Below the pieces are notes generated by a model. That model was not told the DNA's origin, made no database searches, and saw only the letters and a program-made list of their open reading frames with translations. A DNA stretch of 64,000 nucleotides from Aved-18 sp964606665 (lineage in GTDB: Bacteria; Cyanobacteriota; Vampirovibrionia; Obscuribacterales; Obscuribacteraceae), in contig CAZSHS010000016.1 of the NCBI GenBank assembly GCA_964606665.1, positions 1 through 64,000 on the forward strand. Reading direction: 5' to 3'. Position numbers and translations under genes: made by a program. Of the stretch, positions 17,174-25,667 are shown in pieces; positions within the stretch are counted from its first letter, which is position 1, and each line of letters opens with the position of its first letter.

Positions 17174-17734
17174 TTAACCCTCAGGAGATGGCTTCTTTTG
17201 CTCGTCTTGAGCATCAGAAGAAGTCAGCACTTTAATTTCTGGTGATGTACTCACGGGAGCAGAAGGTTGCGAGGGTGCCGATTGAGAGCCAGTTGCAGGA
17301 ACATCTATTTGATTCAGTTTGAGCCACGCGCGCATTTCATCGAGTCCACGTCCGCCTGTTGTGCGGTCTTTGACCTGACCGTCTTGAAATATAACAAAAG
17401 TCGGATATGCATTTACTTCATATTTTTCGGCCAGAACCTTGTTCTTATCGCAATCTACGCGACCTATTTTTATTTTTTCTTGTCCGTTAAGAGCCAATGT
17501 GCCCATGACAGGCTCCATTTCTTTGCACGGGCCGCACCAGGTTGTGTAAAAATCTACTAAAACTGGCTCTTTTGAGTCGAGAACAAGCCCCTGGAACGTG
17601 CCAGAGTCTAGCTCGGCGATCAATTCTTGGCCAACTCCTGTTGTTTGATGATTGTCGGCGGCGCCCACATTCATTTCGTTCATTACGCTGCCAATAGCCA
17701 AAGCAATGATGAACGCTATGATCATTTCTCGCAT
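17174..17734 (-). CDS. Membrane-anchored or exported thioredoxin-like protein
   Basis: 186 aa. A hydrophobic N-terminus (1-22) acts as signal or anchor. The thioredoxin fold follows at about 40-150 with VDFYTTWCGPCKEM (active site CGPC) and the cis-proline AYPTFV. A Ser/Pro/Glu-rich tail of about 35 residues ends the protein. It should reduce or exchange disulfides outside the cytoplasm. It is the first gene of the thioredoxin, leader protein, triple-AAA, HEAT, Clp-N operon. Confidence 0.9.
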   Translation of the reverse strand: MREMIIAFIIALAIGSVMNEMNVGAADNHQTTGVGQELIAELDSGTFQGLVLDSKEPVLVDFYTTWCGPCKEMEPVMGTLALNGQEKIKIGRVDCDKNKVLAEKYEVNAYPTFVIFQDGQVKDRTTGGRGLDEMRAWLKLNQIDVPATGSQSAPSQPSAPVSTSPEIKVLTSSDAQDEQKKPSPEG

Positions 17735-17813
17735 TTTGTTTCTCGATAAGCTCCAGAGAGTTATAGCAATACCTTATATATTGCCATATTCCCGTTTTGC
17801 TCGCTGCTTAGCG

Positions 17814-18269
17814 TTAGAGATGTTTGTTGATTTTTTCAGTCAGATACGACTTCTCGACCGCACCTACAACTTCTTCGACAACTTTGCCTGATTTATAAAG
17901 TTTGAGGGTCGGAATGCCTGTAATGTTGCTAGCAGCAGCAGTCTTGGGATTTTCGTCTGTATTTAATTTCATCACTTTCACTTTGCCTGACAGGTCATTG
18001 GAAATTTCGTCCACTATTGGACCCATCATTTTGCATGGTCCGCACCAGGGCGCCCAGAAATCCACAAGAACTGGAGTATCTGACTTCAAAACTTCTTGCT
18101 CAAAGGTGGCATCTGTAACTTTAACAACATGAGAATTTTTAGACTCGTGCTCAGTCGATTCGCTCGATTCAGTTGAGTCACTTGATTTAGTCGAGCCGCA
18201 TGAAATTAAGGCAAAGCAAATAATAGGAATGAGGAACGTGCCAGCCGTCCTGCGAATTTTAAGTTTCAT
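17814..18269 (-). CDS. Thioredoxin lipoprotein
   Basis: 151 aa from ATG 18269, which has GAGGA five nt upstream; an upstream TTG at 18299 is not supported. Residues 1-23 form a lipoprotein signal peptide with lipobox ALISC. A Ser/Thr/Glu linker (CGSTKSSDSTESSEST) leads to a complete thioredoxin domain with WAPWCGPCK and cis-proline GIPTLKLY. It would sit on the periplasmic face of a membrane as a disulfide exchanger. Its domain is very similar to the cytoplasmic thioredoxin at 18916-19239 (VTDATFEQEVLKSD against VTDATFENEVLKAD), indicating a local duplication with a lipoprotein leader added. Confidence 0.9.
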   Translation of the reverse strand: MKLKIRRTAGTFLIPIICFALISCGSTKSSDSTESSESTEHESKNSHVVKVTDATFEQEVLKSDTPVLVDFWAPWCGPCKMMGPIVDEISNDLSGKVKVMKLNTDENPKTAAASNITGIPTLKLYKSGKVVEEVVGAVEKSYLTEKINKHL

Positions 18270-18297
18270 TTGTTCCTCACAAGTTTGTATACCTAGC

Positions 18298-18320
18298 AAA
18301 AGGTAGGCTTGCGCCTACCC
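18298..18320 (-). terminator. Intrinsic terminator after the fasciclin gene
   Basis: On the minus strand GGTAGGC-GCAA-GCCTACC (18319-18302) forms a perfect seven-pair stem with a GNRA-type loop, followed by four T. It lies 31 nt past the fasciclin stop and separates that gene from the thioredoxin lipoprotein. Confidence 0.8.
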
Positions 18321-18350
18321 TTCGAAATGCAAATTGCGATTACTCGCTGC

Positions 18351-18896
18351 TTATTTACCGCGCTCGGGAACCACGATGAAGTCAATCACGTGGATTGTGC
18401 CGTTGGCGGCTTTGATGTCGGTCTGGGTCAACAGAGCGCCATCAACTTGAACTGCATCAGCACCGTTTTTGGAGTCAACCATCAACGATTCGCCTTGGAC
18501 TGTAGCGACTGAACGCTTGTCAGCCAGGTCGGCTACGTGTACATTGCCTTTGACCATTGAATATTTCATGATGTCTTTGAGGCGTTTGTTGTCTTTGGTC
18601 AGCTCATCTTTGCGTTCCTTAGGCACTTTTGAGTAACCTTGCTCGCTTGTGGCGAACACGGTGTAGGTACCCTTGCCATTCAGGTAGTGCGAAGCGCCGC
18701 TCTTGGACATCCAGGCAGCGTATGTTTTCAAATCGGGATTGGAACGAAGAGTTTCCATCAGGTTCTTCTGATGATGTTTGTGGTGCTTCTTGCTTTTTTT
18801 AGCGTCAGCAGGCTGGTTAGAAGAAAGCGCGAAGCCTCCAACGACCAGAAGTGACAGGGTTAGTAAGCTAGCGGTTGTACGCTTAACGTAGTGCAT
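18351..18896 (-). CDS. Secreted fasciclin (FAS1) domain protein
   Basis: 181 aa. Signal peptide at 1-32 (ending near ADA), a Lys/His-rich stretch (KKSKKHHKHHQK), then one FAS1 domain from about 45 to 180. Typical features are the TYTVFATSEQGY core, the middle YSMVKGNV and the closing NGTIHVIDFIVVP. FAS1 domains mediate adhesion to matrix or other proteins. It follows the cytoplasmic thioredoxin by 19 nt, so the two share a transcript that ends at 18298-18320. Confidence 0.9.
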   Translation of the reverse strand: MHYVKRTTASLLTLSLLVVGGFALSSNQPADAKKSKKHHKHHQKNLMETLRSNPDLKTYAAWMSKSGASHYLNGKGTYTVFATSEQGYSKVPKERKDELTKDNKRLKDIMKYSMVKGNVHVADLADKRSVATVQGESLMVDSKNGADAVQVDGALLTQTDIKAANGTIHVIDFIVVPERGK

Positions 18897-18915
18897 CGTG
18901 ATCTCCTACTCCTAT

Positions 18916-19239
18916 TTAGAGGTGCTTGCTGATTTTTTCGGCTAATTTAGGTTTGGCGACAGCTCCAACTACTTGTTCGACCACTTGTCCAGATTTGAAC
19001 AAGTAGAGGCTAGGAATACCGGTAATGTGGTATGCCTTGGCGGTGTTGGGGTTTTCGTCGGTGTTAATTTTGACTACCTTCAATTTGCCGGTGAAGTCTT
19101 TGGAAAGGTCTTCGATGATAGGAGCCACTTGTTTGCAGGGTCCGCACCACGGAGCCCAAAAGTCAACAAGTACGGGCACATCGGCCTTAAGAACTTCGTT
19201 CTCGAAGGTTGCATCAGTTACATTTGCCACGGCTGACAT
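18916..19239 (-). CDS. trxA: Thioredoxin
   Basis: 107 aa, a complete cytoplasmic thioredoxin with LVDFWAPWCGPCK active site (CGPC) and cis-proline GIPSLYLF. It reduces disulfides in ribonucleotide reductase and other partners. GGAGG precedes the ATG by seven nt. It is one of three CGPC thioredoxins within 2.1 kb; this one has no signal peptide. Confidence 0.95.
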   Translation of the reverse strand: MSAVANVTDATFENEVLKADVPVLVDFWAPWCGPCKQVAPIIEDLSKDFTGKLKVVKINTDENPNTAKAYHITGIPSLYLFKSGQVVEQVVGAVAKPKLAEKISKHL

Positions 19240-19390
19240 TTTGAACGGACCTCCTTGATAATCTCTTCGTCCTAGATTCCTTATAAGCAGGGATCTATAG
19301 ACGCTCTAGAGAAAGTTTCCCATAATAGGCACAATTTGTCTTAGAGTTTATCTAACCATAAGTATTGGGAGCGTAAAAATTCGGTGAGAA

Positions 19391-20878
19391 ATGCTGGGTC
19401 TTGATAAGGCATACAGATGGTTTTTGAGCAGCCTGGCTAACCAGCTTCTCTTTACCTATCTGCTTATCATCATTATTTCTCTCATGGCGGTAACGTTATG
19501 GGCGCTTCTAACAATTCGTGCCGAATCAATAAATGATTTGAGCAACTCTCTCAAAATTGAAGCGGTCAACCTTGCTCTTGAGATCGATAATGACCTCGAG
19601 CTCGACTCGGAAGATTCGCGCGCTCGTATCCAAAAGGCTGCGGAGCGTCGCGCCACCAATCAAGGCGTCGAGATTATTGTGGTCGATTCAAGCGGTCATG
19701 TACTTGCTGATTCTTCCCCCGAAGACAAAGAACCGGGCGAGGAAGATCAGAAAAGGGCGCAAGAAAATATTTCTAAAGATACCGAGGTCAACGAAGCACT
19801 AGCCGGGATTATCTCGGTATATAAGCGCAATTCGCCTGCTACAAATACCAAGACTTTGTTTGTCGCTTATCCTGTGCGCTCGCGCGGGGTCACTGCTGGA
19901 GTCATTCGAATTGGCGTACCGATAACGGAAGTCGAGCAGCGTTTACGCAAGAACTTGATTGTGTTTTTGGAAATTATCTTTGCCACTGGCGTTTTGACTG
20001 TACTTATTAGTTTGTGGTTTGCCGATAGATTCATGAGACCAGTAAAAGAAATGAGCAAACTGGCAAAAGAGATCTCGCTTTCTACCGAGTTTACAAATTA
20101 TCTACCAGTTGACAGGCGAGACGAAATTGGCGAATTGAGCCTATCTTTCAACCAAATGGTGGCGCGTTTGAAAGAGCAAGAGCGCATCAGGCAAGAGTTT
20201 ATTGCTAATGCCAGTCACGAATTGAAGACTCCGGTAATGGCTATCGGCTCGGTGGTCGAAGCGCTCCAGGCTGGTGCTGCCGAAGATCCGGTGTTGCGCA
20301 AAAAGTTTTTGGAGTCGCTTGAAAAATTGTCCGAGCGTCAGCGCAAACTCATTGCCGAATTGCTTGATGTGTCGAAACTGGATAGTTCTACCCATGCTGG
20401 ATGGTCAGATACTATTGATATAGCAAGCGTGATTTCTGAATCTTTCGAGCAGGTCAAAGCTCAGGCAGATAAGAAAGACGTCCAGTTGACTCCTCCAAAC
20501 GATGGGCAAAACTACCGGGTGTTGGGCAATTCGAGCCAATTGCAGCGAGCGATAGTAAATCTTTTAACAAACGCAATTAACTACACGCAGTCCGGCGGGG
20601 CTGTTTCAGTAGAAATTGTTTTGAGCGACTATAGTCTGGTGCAAATTCACGTTAAAGACTCGGGCATGGGCATTGCTCCCGAAGATTTGCCGCACGTATT
20701 TGAGCGCTTTTATCGAGCCGATAAGTCTAGAACCCGCGAGCTAGGCGGCGCAGGCTTGGGTCTTGCTATTGCGCGCGAAATTGTGGCACGCCATCACGGA
20801 CTTATAGATGTAGAGTCTGTTGTTGGCAAAGGGACTACATTTACAATTACGCTGCCACTGGTCGAGGAGCGCGCATAG
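19391..20878 (+). CDS. PhoR/ResE-type sensor histidine kinase
   Basis: 495 aa. Transmembrane helix 1 (about 18-40), an extracytoplasmic sensor domain (41-187, with GVEIIVVDSSGHVLADS typical of a CACHE/PhoR-like sensor), helix 2 (188-210), HAMP linker (211-263), HisKA dimerisation domain with phosphate-accepting H276 (NASHELKTP) and an HATPase domain with N box, DSGMGIAPED and GAGLGLAI boxes. All catalytic motifs are intact. No response regulator gene is adjacent, so its partner lies elsewhere; the orphan status is the only unusual point. Confidence 0.93.
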   Translation: MLGLDKAYRWFLSSLANQLLFTYLLIIIISLMAVTLWALLTIRAESINDLSNSLKIEAVNLALEIDNDLELDSEDSRARIQKAAERRATNQGVEIIVVDSSGHVLADSSPEDKEPGEEDQKRAQENISKDTEVNEALAGIISVYKRNSPATNTKTLFVAYPVRSRGVTAGVIRIGVPITEVEQRLRKNLIVFLEIIFATGVLTVLISLWFADRFMRPVKEMSKLAKEISLSTEFTNYLPVDRRDEIGELSLSFNQMVARLKEQERIRQEFIANASHELKTPVMAIGSVVEALQAGAAEDPVLRKKFLESLEKLSERQRKLIAELLDVSKLDSSTHAGWSDTIDIASVISESFEQVKAQADKKDVQLTPPNDGQNYRVLGNSSQLQRAIVNLLTNAINYTQSGGAVSVEIVLSDYSLVQIHVKDSGMGIAPEDLPHVFERFYRADKSRTRELGGAGLGLAIAREIVARHHGLIDVESVVGKGTTFTITLPLVEERA

Positions 20879-20882
20879 CAGT

Positions 20883-21158
20883 ATGTTCAGAAAAATCTGG
20901 CGCCCGATAGCGCGAAAGTTACTAAAAATGATGGGCGTCGATCTCGATCCTGCCAAGACTGTTACTCAACCATTGCCCGAAGACCTTTGCTGCAACGGCA
21001 TTGTGCACATTACTTTTCGCGGTTTAGCAGACAATAGGCGCTATATGTCGCGCAATCGTGCCTGGAGGGATGTTCGTTATTTTCAAAAGAATCACTTATA
21101 TGTGTTTTGTGTTGATTGTCGTCGGTTGTTGTATAGTGCGCACGAACACGTAGATTAG
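20883..21158 (+). CDS. Small hypothetical protein with two cysteine pairs
   Basis: 91 aa from ATG 20883, four nt after the kinase stop, so probably co-transcribed. It has a basic N-terminus and two cysteine pairs, CC near residue 36 and CVDC near 77, which could bind zinc. No transmembrane segment. I do not recognise it. Confidence 0.5.
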   Translation: MFRKIWRPIARKLLKMMGVDLDPAKTVTQPLPEDLCCNGIVHITFRGLADNRRYMSRNRAWRDVRYFQKNHLYVFCVDCRRLLYSAHEHVD

Positions 21159-21178
21159 CCGGATTTACTAGGACCTAA

Positions 21179-21643
21179 TTGAGACTGATGTGGACTTATA
21201 TTCTTTTAGCTTTGATTGGCGGCATGGCCATCGCCACGCAAGCACCGATTAATGCGAGACTTCGCGAAATTGTGGTCTCGCCTGTGATGAGTGCACTCAT
21301 CTCTTTTGCGATTGGAACCATTGCATTATTCGCCATGCACTTAACTGGATTTGCCGGACCCGCATCATTTGATCGCATGTTAAAAATGCCGTGGTGGTAT
21401 TGGGTCGGCGGAGTGCTTGGTGCCTTTTACGTTTTTGCAGCCCTTACTTCTGTTTCTAAGTTGGGCGCCGCCACTGTGGTGTCGCTTGTGATAGTAGGTC
21501 AACTAGTGGCTGCGCTTGCCATTGATTCTTTTGGATTATTTGGTATGCCTGTGATTCCAATTAGCATGCAACGCGTTTTAGGTATTGTTTTGCTTGCGGC
21601 CGGAGCATATTTAATGAAACAACGCGTTTTACCAATTGAATGA
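21179..21643 (+). CDS. DMT-superfamily transporter, YdcZ/DUF606 type
   Basis: 154 aa with five hydrophobic helices (starting at YILLALIGGMAIATQ, ending GIVLLAAGAYLM). The PINARLR and later TVVSLVIVGQL segments match the DUF606/YdcZ branch of the drug/metabolite transporter superfamily, single-unit proteins that work as dimers. Start is TTG 21179 (AGGA five nt upstream) or ATG 21188. Substrate unknown. Confidence 0.82.
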   Translation: MRLMWTYILLALIGGMAIATQAPINARLREIVVSPVMSALISFAIGTIALFAMHLTGFAGPASFDRMLKMPWWYWVGGVLGAFYVFAALTSVSKLGAATVVSLVIVGQLVAALAIDSFGLFGMPVIPISMQRVLGIVLLAAGAYLMKQRVLPIE

Positions 21644-21819
21644 TCTGATGGCTGCAAGCCTTGCTTGGTATATATTTCGAGCGAAGTTTGACTGAGTAAA
21701 TTGGTCAAATTGGTCAAACAAAAAAAGCTTTACTTTCTCATTGAACTTTGCCATTATGTTATTGACAACTGGCGTCTGGAAGCGCTGGATCAAAAGACAA
21801 ACCTGAGGCGTTGATCGAT

Positions 21820-21951
21820 ATGAACACTAAAAGCCCCCTACCACCCACGCTCTACATGTTCTATCGGTCAACTCCTATGGGGGGGGGTCCTGCCAAAAAT
21901 ATCTTGTGTATTCTGGCAATTATTTGTTGCACCATATTTGGTGCTTATTAA
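21820..21951 (+). CDS. Possible 43-aa single-span membrane protein
   Basis: The 326-nt gap between the DMT gene and topB holds a short frame from ATG 21820 to TAA 21951. It encodes a polar N-terminus (MNTKSPLPPTLYMFYRS), a PMGGGP turn written by a run of nine G (21879-21887), and a hydrophobic C-terminal helix (ILCILAIICCTIFGAY). A GAGG lies 12 nt upstream. The hairpin GCACCA/TGGTGC at 21929-21944 lies within it. No homolog is known to me; length alone makes it uncertain. Confidence 0.4.
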   Translation: MNTKSPLPPTLYMFYRSTPMGGGPAKNILCILAIICCTIFGAY

Positions 21952-21969
21952 AAGCATTACCCTGACCGC

Positions 21970-24189
21970 TCATACTCCACCCGAATTCAGCTCCTCATCC
22001 ACCCTCCCGGTTGAGGAGTTTTTATCGAAATTCAGTCTCACGCGAAACTCTTCGTTAAAAACGAGCCTGGCATCATAAGTTCCAGAACCATCTTTTTTCT
22101 TGAAACCTTTGATTATGTCGGTCTTGTGATTGCACGCAAGTTCTTTAATTTCAGCTTCAGTTAGCGTTTTGCCATATTGCTCACCCCAGATCATCAACTT
22201 GCAACCTTCGCGCCATCGGCTGCAACCGGCTCCTTTCGGTGTTTTTCGAATCACGCCTTTCTGGCAAGAAGGGCATGGACCATAAACTTTTTCTCCTGGG
22301 CCGGCAAGGGACGAACCTTGCTTTGCCACCTCTGGCAACAAGCTACGCAAGAACTCTTCAATTGCGGTTTCGAATTTTGATAGCGTAACTTTGCCATCGA
22401 GTATATCGGCTAACTGCTGCTCCCAAGATGCCGTAAGCCCGATGTCTTTCAGTTTGGGATGAATAATAGAAATGAGCGCCTTTCCTTTATCTGTTGGTAA
22501 AAGAGTTTTTTTGTTACGCACGACATAACCAGTTTTCAATAATCTTTCAATAATTTGTGCACGCGTAGCAGCAGTACCTAAGCCGCTCTGCTTCATGTAT
22601 GCAGCCAGGTCTTCGTCGTCAAGTTCTTTACCGGCGTATTTCATGGCAGTGAGTAAACTGGCATCATCATAGGGTTTGGGTGCAGAAGTCTTACCCTCTT
22701 TCAATTCAGCTTTCTGTTTGGTTAGTTTCTGTCCAGTTGTGATTTGCGGCAATTGTTGAGCTTCTTCGGCTTCCTTTTCTTTTTGCTCTTTTTTTCCTTT
22801 GCTCTTTGCCTTTTCGTTTACTTTCTCTTTTTCTTTTGGTTCTAAAATTGTCCAACCAGGATCTTTGATTACTACACCTTTGGCGCGAAAAGTATGACGG
22901 CCTAATTTTATGTGCGCTTCGGTTTCATCACGCACTTCGGGAGGTAGAAAAATACTCAAGAAGCGCGTGGCCACAAGAGAATAGACATTGCGTTGTTTTT
23001 CTGGAAGTCCAGAGGTTGGAAGTTTGTGGGTCGGGATGATAGCGTGGTGATCGGTTAATTTGGTGTCGTCTACATAGCTCTTAGAAAGCTTAGATTCCAA
23101 AAGATCGACAGTAATTTTGCCAGCTATCAAACCTTCATTGGTAAATGCATTTGTGAGCTTAACGCTCTTCGAATACGCTTTGAGCAATGTGGTCAAAATA
23201 GCTGGAAGCTCGCCCAGCATGTCTTTAGATAGATGTCGCGATTCTGTTCTTGGATACGAAATTAGTTTGTGTTCTTCGTACAAATTTTGCGCTATGTCCA
23301 GCGTTTCCTGAGCCGTATAGCCAAAGCGCTTGTTGCAATCTTTTTGCAAAGTAAGCAAATCGTACAGACCAGGCGCTTTTGTTTTCTTTTCTTTGGTTTC
23401 GATTTTTTCTACAGTACCTGTAGTTTCATTCGAGACTTCTTTCAATATTTGTTCGGCTGACACTTTGTCGTGGATGCGAGTCTGCGGATCCGCACCAGGA
23501 GTGATATAACGTGAAACGAAACCGGGCTCGAAAGTAGCCAGAACTTCAAAAAAATTGGCTGACTTAAAACTGTCAATTGCATTTTGTCTTTCGACAATCA
23601 ACGCTAGAGTAGGAGTTTGAACTCGTCCAACTGTGCAAAGTTGTCTGTTGAGCGACGTATAAGCCCTAGTGAAATTCAGCCCCACAATCCAATCGGCGCG
23701 CGATCTTCCAGCGGCCGCACTAGCCAGATTATCAAAAGTGGTAGAGGGTTTTAGGTTGTTGAAACCATCTTTGATAGCCTCGGCAGTGAGTGAGCTTATC
23801 CAAAGTCTTTCAACATTTTTATTGCAACCAGTCATTTGATAGATCAAACGAAAGATATGCTCGCCTTCGCGTCCAGCATCTGTTGCACAAACAATTTTGC
23901 TCGTAGCAGGATTTAAGAATAATTTTTTGATTGTATTGAACTGAGCATCAGCTTTTTCAGTAAGTCTGTACTTCCACTTATCTGGTATCATCGGCAGTTG
24001 CTCGATTCGCCACGGGCTGCCCCAGGCAGAATTCATCGTCTCTGGCTCGGCTATTTGAACAAGGTGACCAAAGGCATATGTGACCGCCCAGTCGTTGCCT
24101 TCAAAGTAACCCTCTCTTTTTTGTGTGGCTCCCAGGACCGAAGCGATATCTCTTGCCACGCTGGGTTTTTCAGCCAGAACTACTTTCAA
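21970..24189 (-). CDS. topB: DNA topoisomerase III (type IA)
   Basis: 739 aa. TOPRIM domain at the N-terminus (E7 in LAEKPSVARD; DAGREGE near 104-110), catalytic tyrosine Y312 in LISYPRTESRHL, and the usual type IA gate domains. A Lys/Glu-rich insertion lies around 455-500. A C-terminal zinc ribbon (GPCPSCQKG, then CSRWREGC) is followed by a repeat-like tail. It relaxes or decatenates single-stranded DNA segments during replication and recombination. The ATG is ten nt after a TTAGGAG-like site. No defect seen. Confidence 0.95.
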   Translation of the reverse strand: MKVVLAEKPSVARDIASVLGATQKREGYFEGNDWAVTYAFGHLVQIAEPETMNSAWGSPWRIEQLPMIPDKWKYRLTEKADAQFNTIKKLFLNPATSKIVCATDAGREGEHIFRLIYQMTGCNKNVERLWISSLTAEAIKDGFNNLKPSTTFDNLASAAAGRSRADWIVGLNFTRAYTSLNRQLCTVGRVQTPTLALIVERQNAIDSFKSANFFEVLATFEPGFVSRYITPGADPQTRIHDKVSAEQILKEVSNETTGTVEKIETKEKKTKAPGLYDLLTLQKDCNKRFGYTAQETLDIAQNLYEEHKLISYPRTESRHLSKDMLGELPAILTTLLKAYSKSVKLTNAFTNEGLIAGKITVDLLESKLSKSYVDDTKLTDHHAIIPTHKLPTSGLPEKQRNVYSLVATRFLSIFLPPEVRDETEAHIKLGRHTFRAKGVVIKDPGWTILEPKEKEKVNEKAKSKGKKEQKEKEAEEAQQLPQITTGQKLTKQKAELKEGKTSAPKPYDDASLLTAMKYAGKELDDEDLAAYMKQSGLGTAATRAQIIERLLKTGYVVRNKKTLLPTDKGKALISIIHPKLKDIGLTASWEQQLADILDGKVTLSKFETAIEEFLRSLLPEVAKQGSSLAGPGEKVYGPCPSCQKGVIRKTPKGAGCSRWREGCKLMIWGEQYGKTLTEAEIKELACNHKTDIIKGFKKKDGSGTYDARLVFNEEFRVRLNFDKNSSTGRVDEELNSGGV

Positions 24190-24219
24190 GAAAACTTCTC
24201 CTAAAGAATCGAAGTTATT

Positions 24220-25071
24220 TTACTTCGATTTCAATTGAGATGCATTATCAGTTTGTTTGGCAAGGCGCCCATCATCTATATCTTTGAGATATTTGTCGAA
24301 AAAGGCAAGGTTGTAAAAACTCATCTCGTCTTTGCGTTTTTTGCTCAAATTGAGTAGCGACCAGAATAGGTGGGTCGCGCGTTTGAATTCGACATAATAG
24401 GCTGGGGAGGGAGTGGAATCGTAGGCACCGCCAGGTTGTATGATTTCGGGCGTAAGAAAATCTAATCCTCCACCTTGATACATAACAGGAATATCAATGT
24501 GTGAGAGCAGTTTCTTCTCTACAAGCGGTTTTGTGTATGGAACTTGGGCTAGAACGCATTTGGCCTCAGGAATTTTTTGCTCCGGCCAGGCACCTGCCAA
24601 GCCAAGTGCGGTGTAACCACCAAGTGACGTCCCGCACAGACCAATTTTGTCGAAATCAATTTTGCCTCTCCACTCTGGATCCTCTTTTAAATATGCAAGA
24701 AGCTTTTTGATATCGTCCGCTCTGTTTTTGAAAGTTTTTTCGTTCCATTTTTTTGTCCGAACAAAAATAGGGTGAAGACAAAATGAGCCTGGTGCACCAA
24801 TTGCATCGATGTGATTGGGTGCAAGAACAATGTATCCGTTTTGAGCCAGTAATTTTTTGGCAAACCCGCATTGCACGTTGACGCCATGATAGCCGTGTGA
24901 AAAGAGAATCAATGGAGCCGGATAAGCTGTTTCATCAGGTAGCCAGGAGGCGACATTCATGCCAGCCATTTTTTCTTGTTTGAAATCAAAAGCATCAATG
25001 CGCTGCGCCCACAGAGGCGAAAGTAAATTGAATAAAAATAGCATTGCTACAATCGTTTTCAAGTGTGCCAT
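24220..25071 (-). CDS. Secreted alpha/beta hydrolase (PAF-acetylhydrolase-like)
   Basis: 283 aa. Signal peptide at 1-22, oxyanion region LFSHGYHG, nucleophile elbow GTSLGGY (Ser near 148), later acidic GGGLDFLTPE and histidine THLFWS complete a plausible Ser-Asp-His triad. The layout matches bacterial platelet-activating-factor acetylhydrolase/dienelactone hydrolase relatives, which cleave ester bonds. The substrate is not predictable. It is 30 nt upstream of topB on the same strand. Confidence 0.85.
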   Translation of the reverse strand: MAHLKTIVAMLFLFNLLSPLWAQRIDAFDFKQEKMAGMNVASWLPDETAYPAPLILFSHGYHGVNVQCGFAKKLLAQNGYIVLAPNHIDAIGAPGSFCLHPIFVRTKKWNEKTFKNRADDIKKLLAYLKEDPEWRGKIDFDKIGLCGTSLGGYTALGLAGAWPEQKIPEAKCVLAQVPYTKPLVEKKLLSHIDIPVMYQGGGLDFLTPEIIQPGGAYDSTPSPAYYVEFKRATHLFWSLLNLSKKRKDEMSFYNLAFFDKYLKDIDDGRLAKQTDNASQLKSK

Positions 25072-25210
25072 TGCTTCAATTTATCAGTATTTGCAGAGTC
25101 GGAGGTTTTACTGTCAACACTTTGTGGGAAAGATTAAATTGCTGGGTTAGCGGCATTGTGATTTGCGGCTTTGCGGCGAGAGAAGGTTAAATTTGGTGTA
25201 TCATAGAAAG

Positions 25211-25612
25211 ATGTCTTCTAGACCTTTTAACACCTTACTAGTCAGTTTGTTAGTCGGGATTTTCGTTTCCTGCCAGTTCTTTTCGCTGGCTGGAGCAGTT
25301 AATTCGGTAGCAGCAGTGCTTGAACCGAGTACATCTTCTATGTCGATTGGTCAGGCAGCAGAATTTTTAGATGGTGTTGACTTCGACCACGAAGAAATTG
25401 TCGACCCATTTTTGTCGATGCCACATATTTCGTTGCGCACAGTTATTGGCGACGAAAGTAAATTCAAAGTTCATTTCGAACAATCAGATTTAATCAGCTA
25501 TGCTCCCTCTGCATTTGGTGCGTCGAGTATAGATCCCGAGCGTAATATACTTGCCCCTCCTCCCGAGGAGAGCAACGATTTATGGCTCCAGAAGGGTGTT
25601 TTACTTATTTAG
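25211..25612 (+). CDS. Secreted hypothetical protein before the SulP transporter
   Basis: 133 aa from ATG 25211. A signal peptide at 1-29 (ending LAGA) precedes a Ser/Asp/Glu-rich region without known motifs. It is 55 nt upstream of the SulP start on the same strand and is probably co-transcribed. No ribosome binding site stands out. Function unknown. Confidence 0.6.
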   Translation: MSSRPFNTLLVSLLVGIFVSCQFFSLAGAVNSVAAVLEPSTSSMSIGQAAEFLDGVDFDHEEIVDPFLSMPHISLRTVIGDESKFKVHFEQSDLISYAPSAFGASSIDPERNILAPPPEESNDLWLQKGVLLI

Positions 25613-25667
25613 CTACAAACCTGCAAGAAACAGTCTGTCAGTTTCTAGTCCGCTTGCGGAGGTTTGT

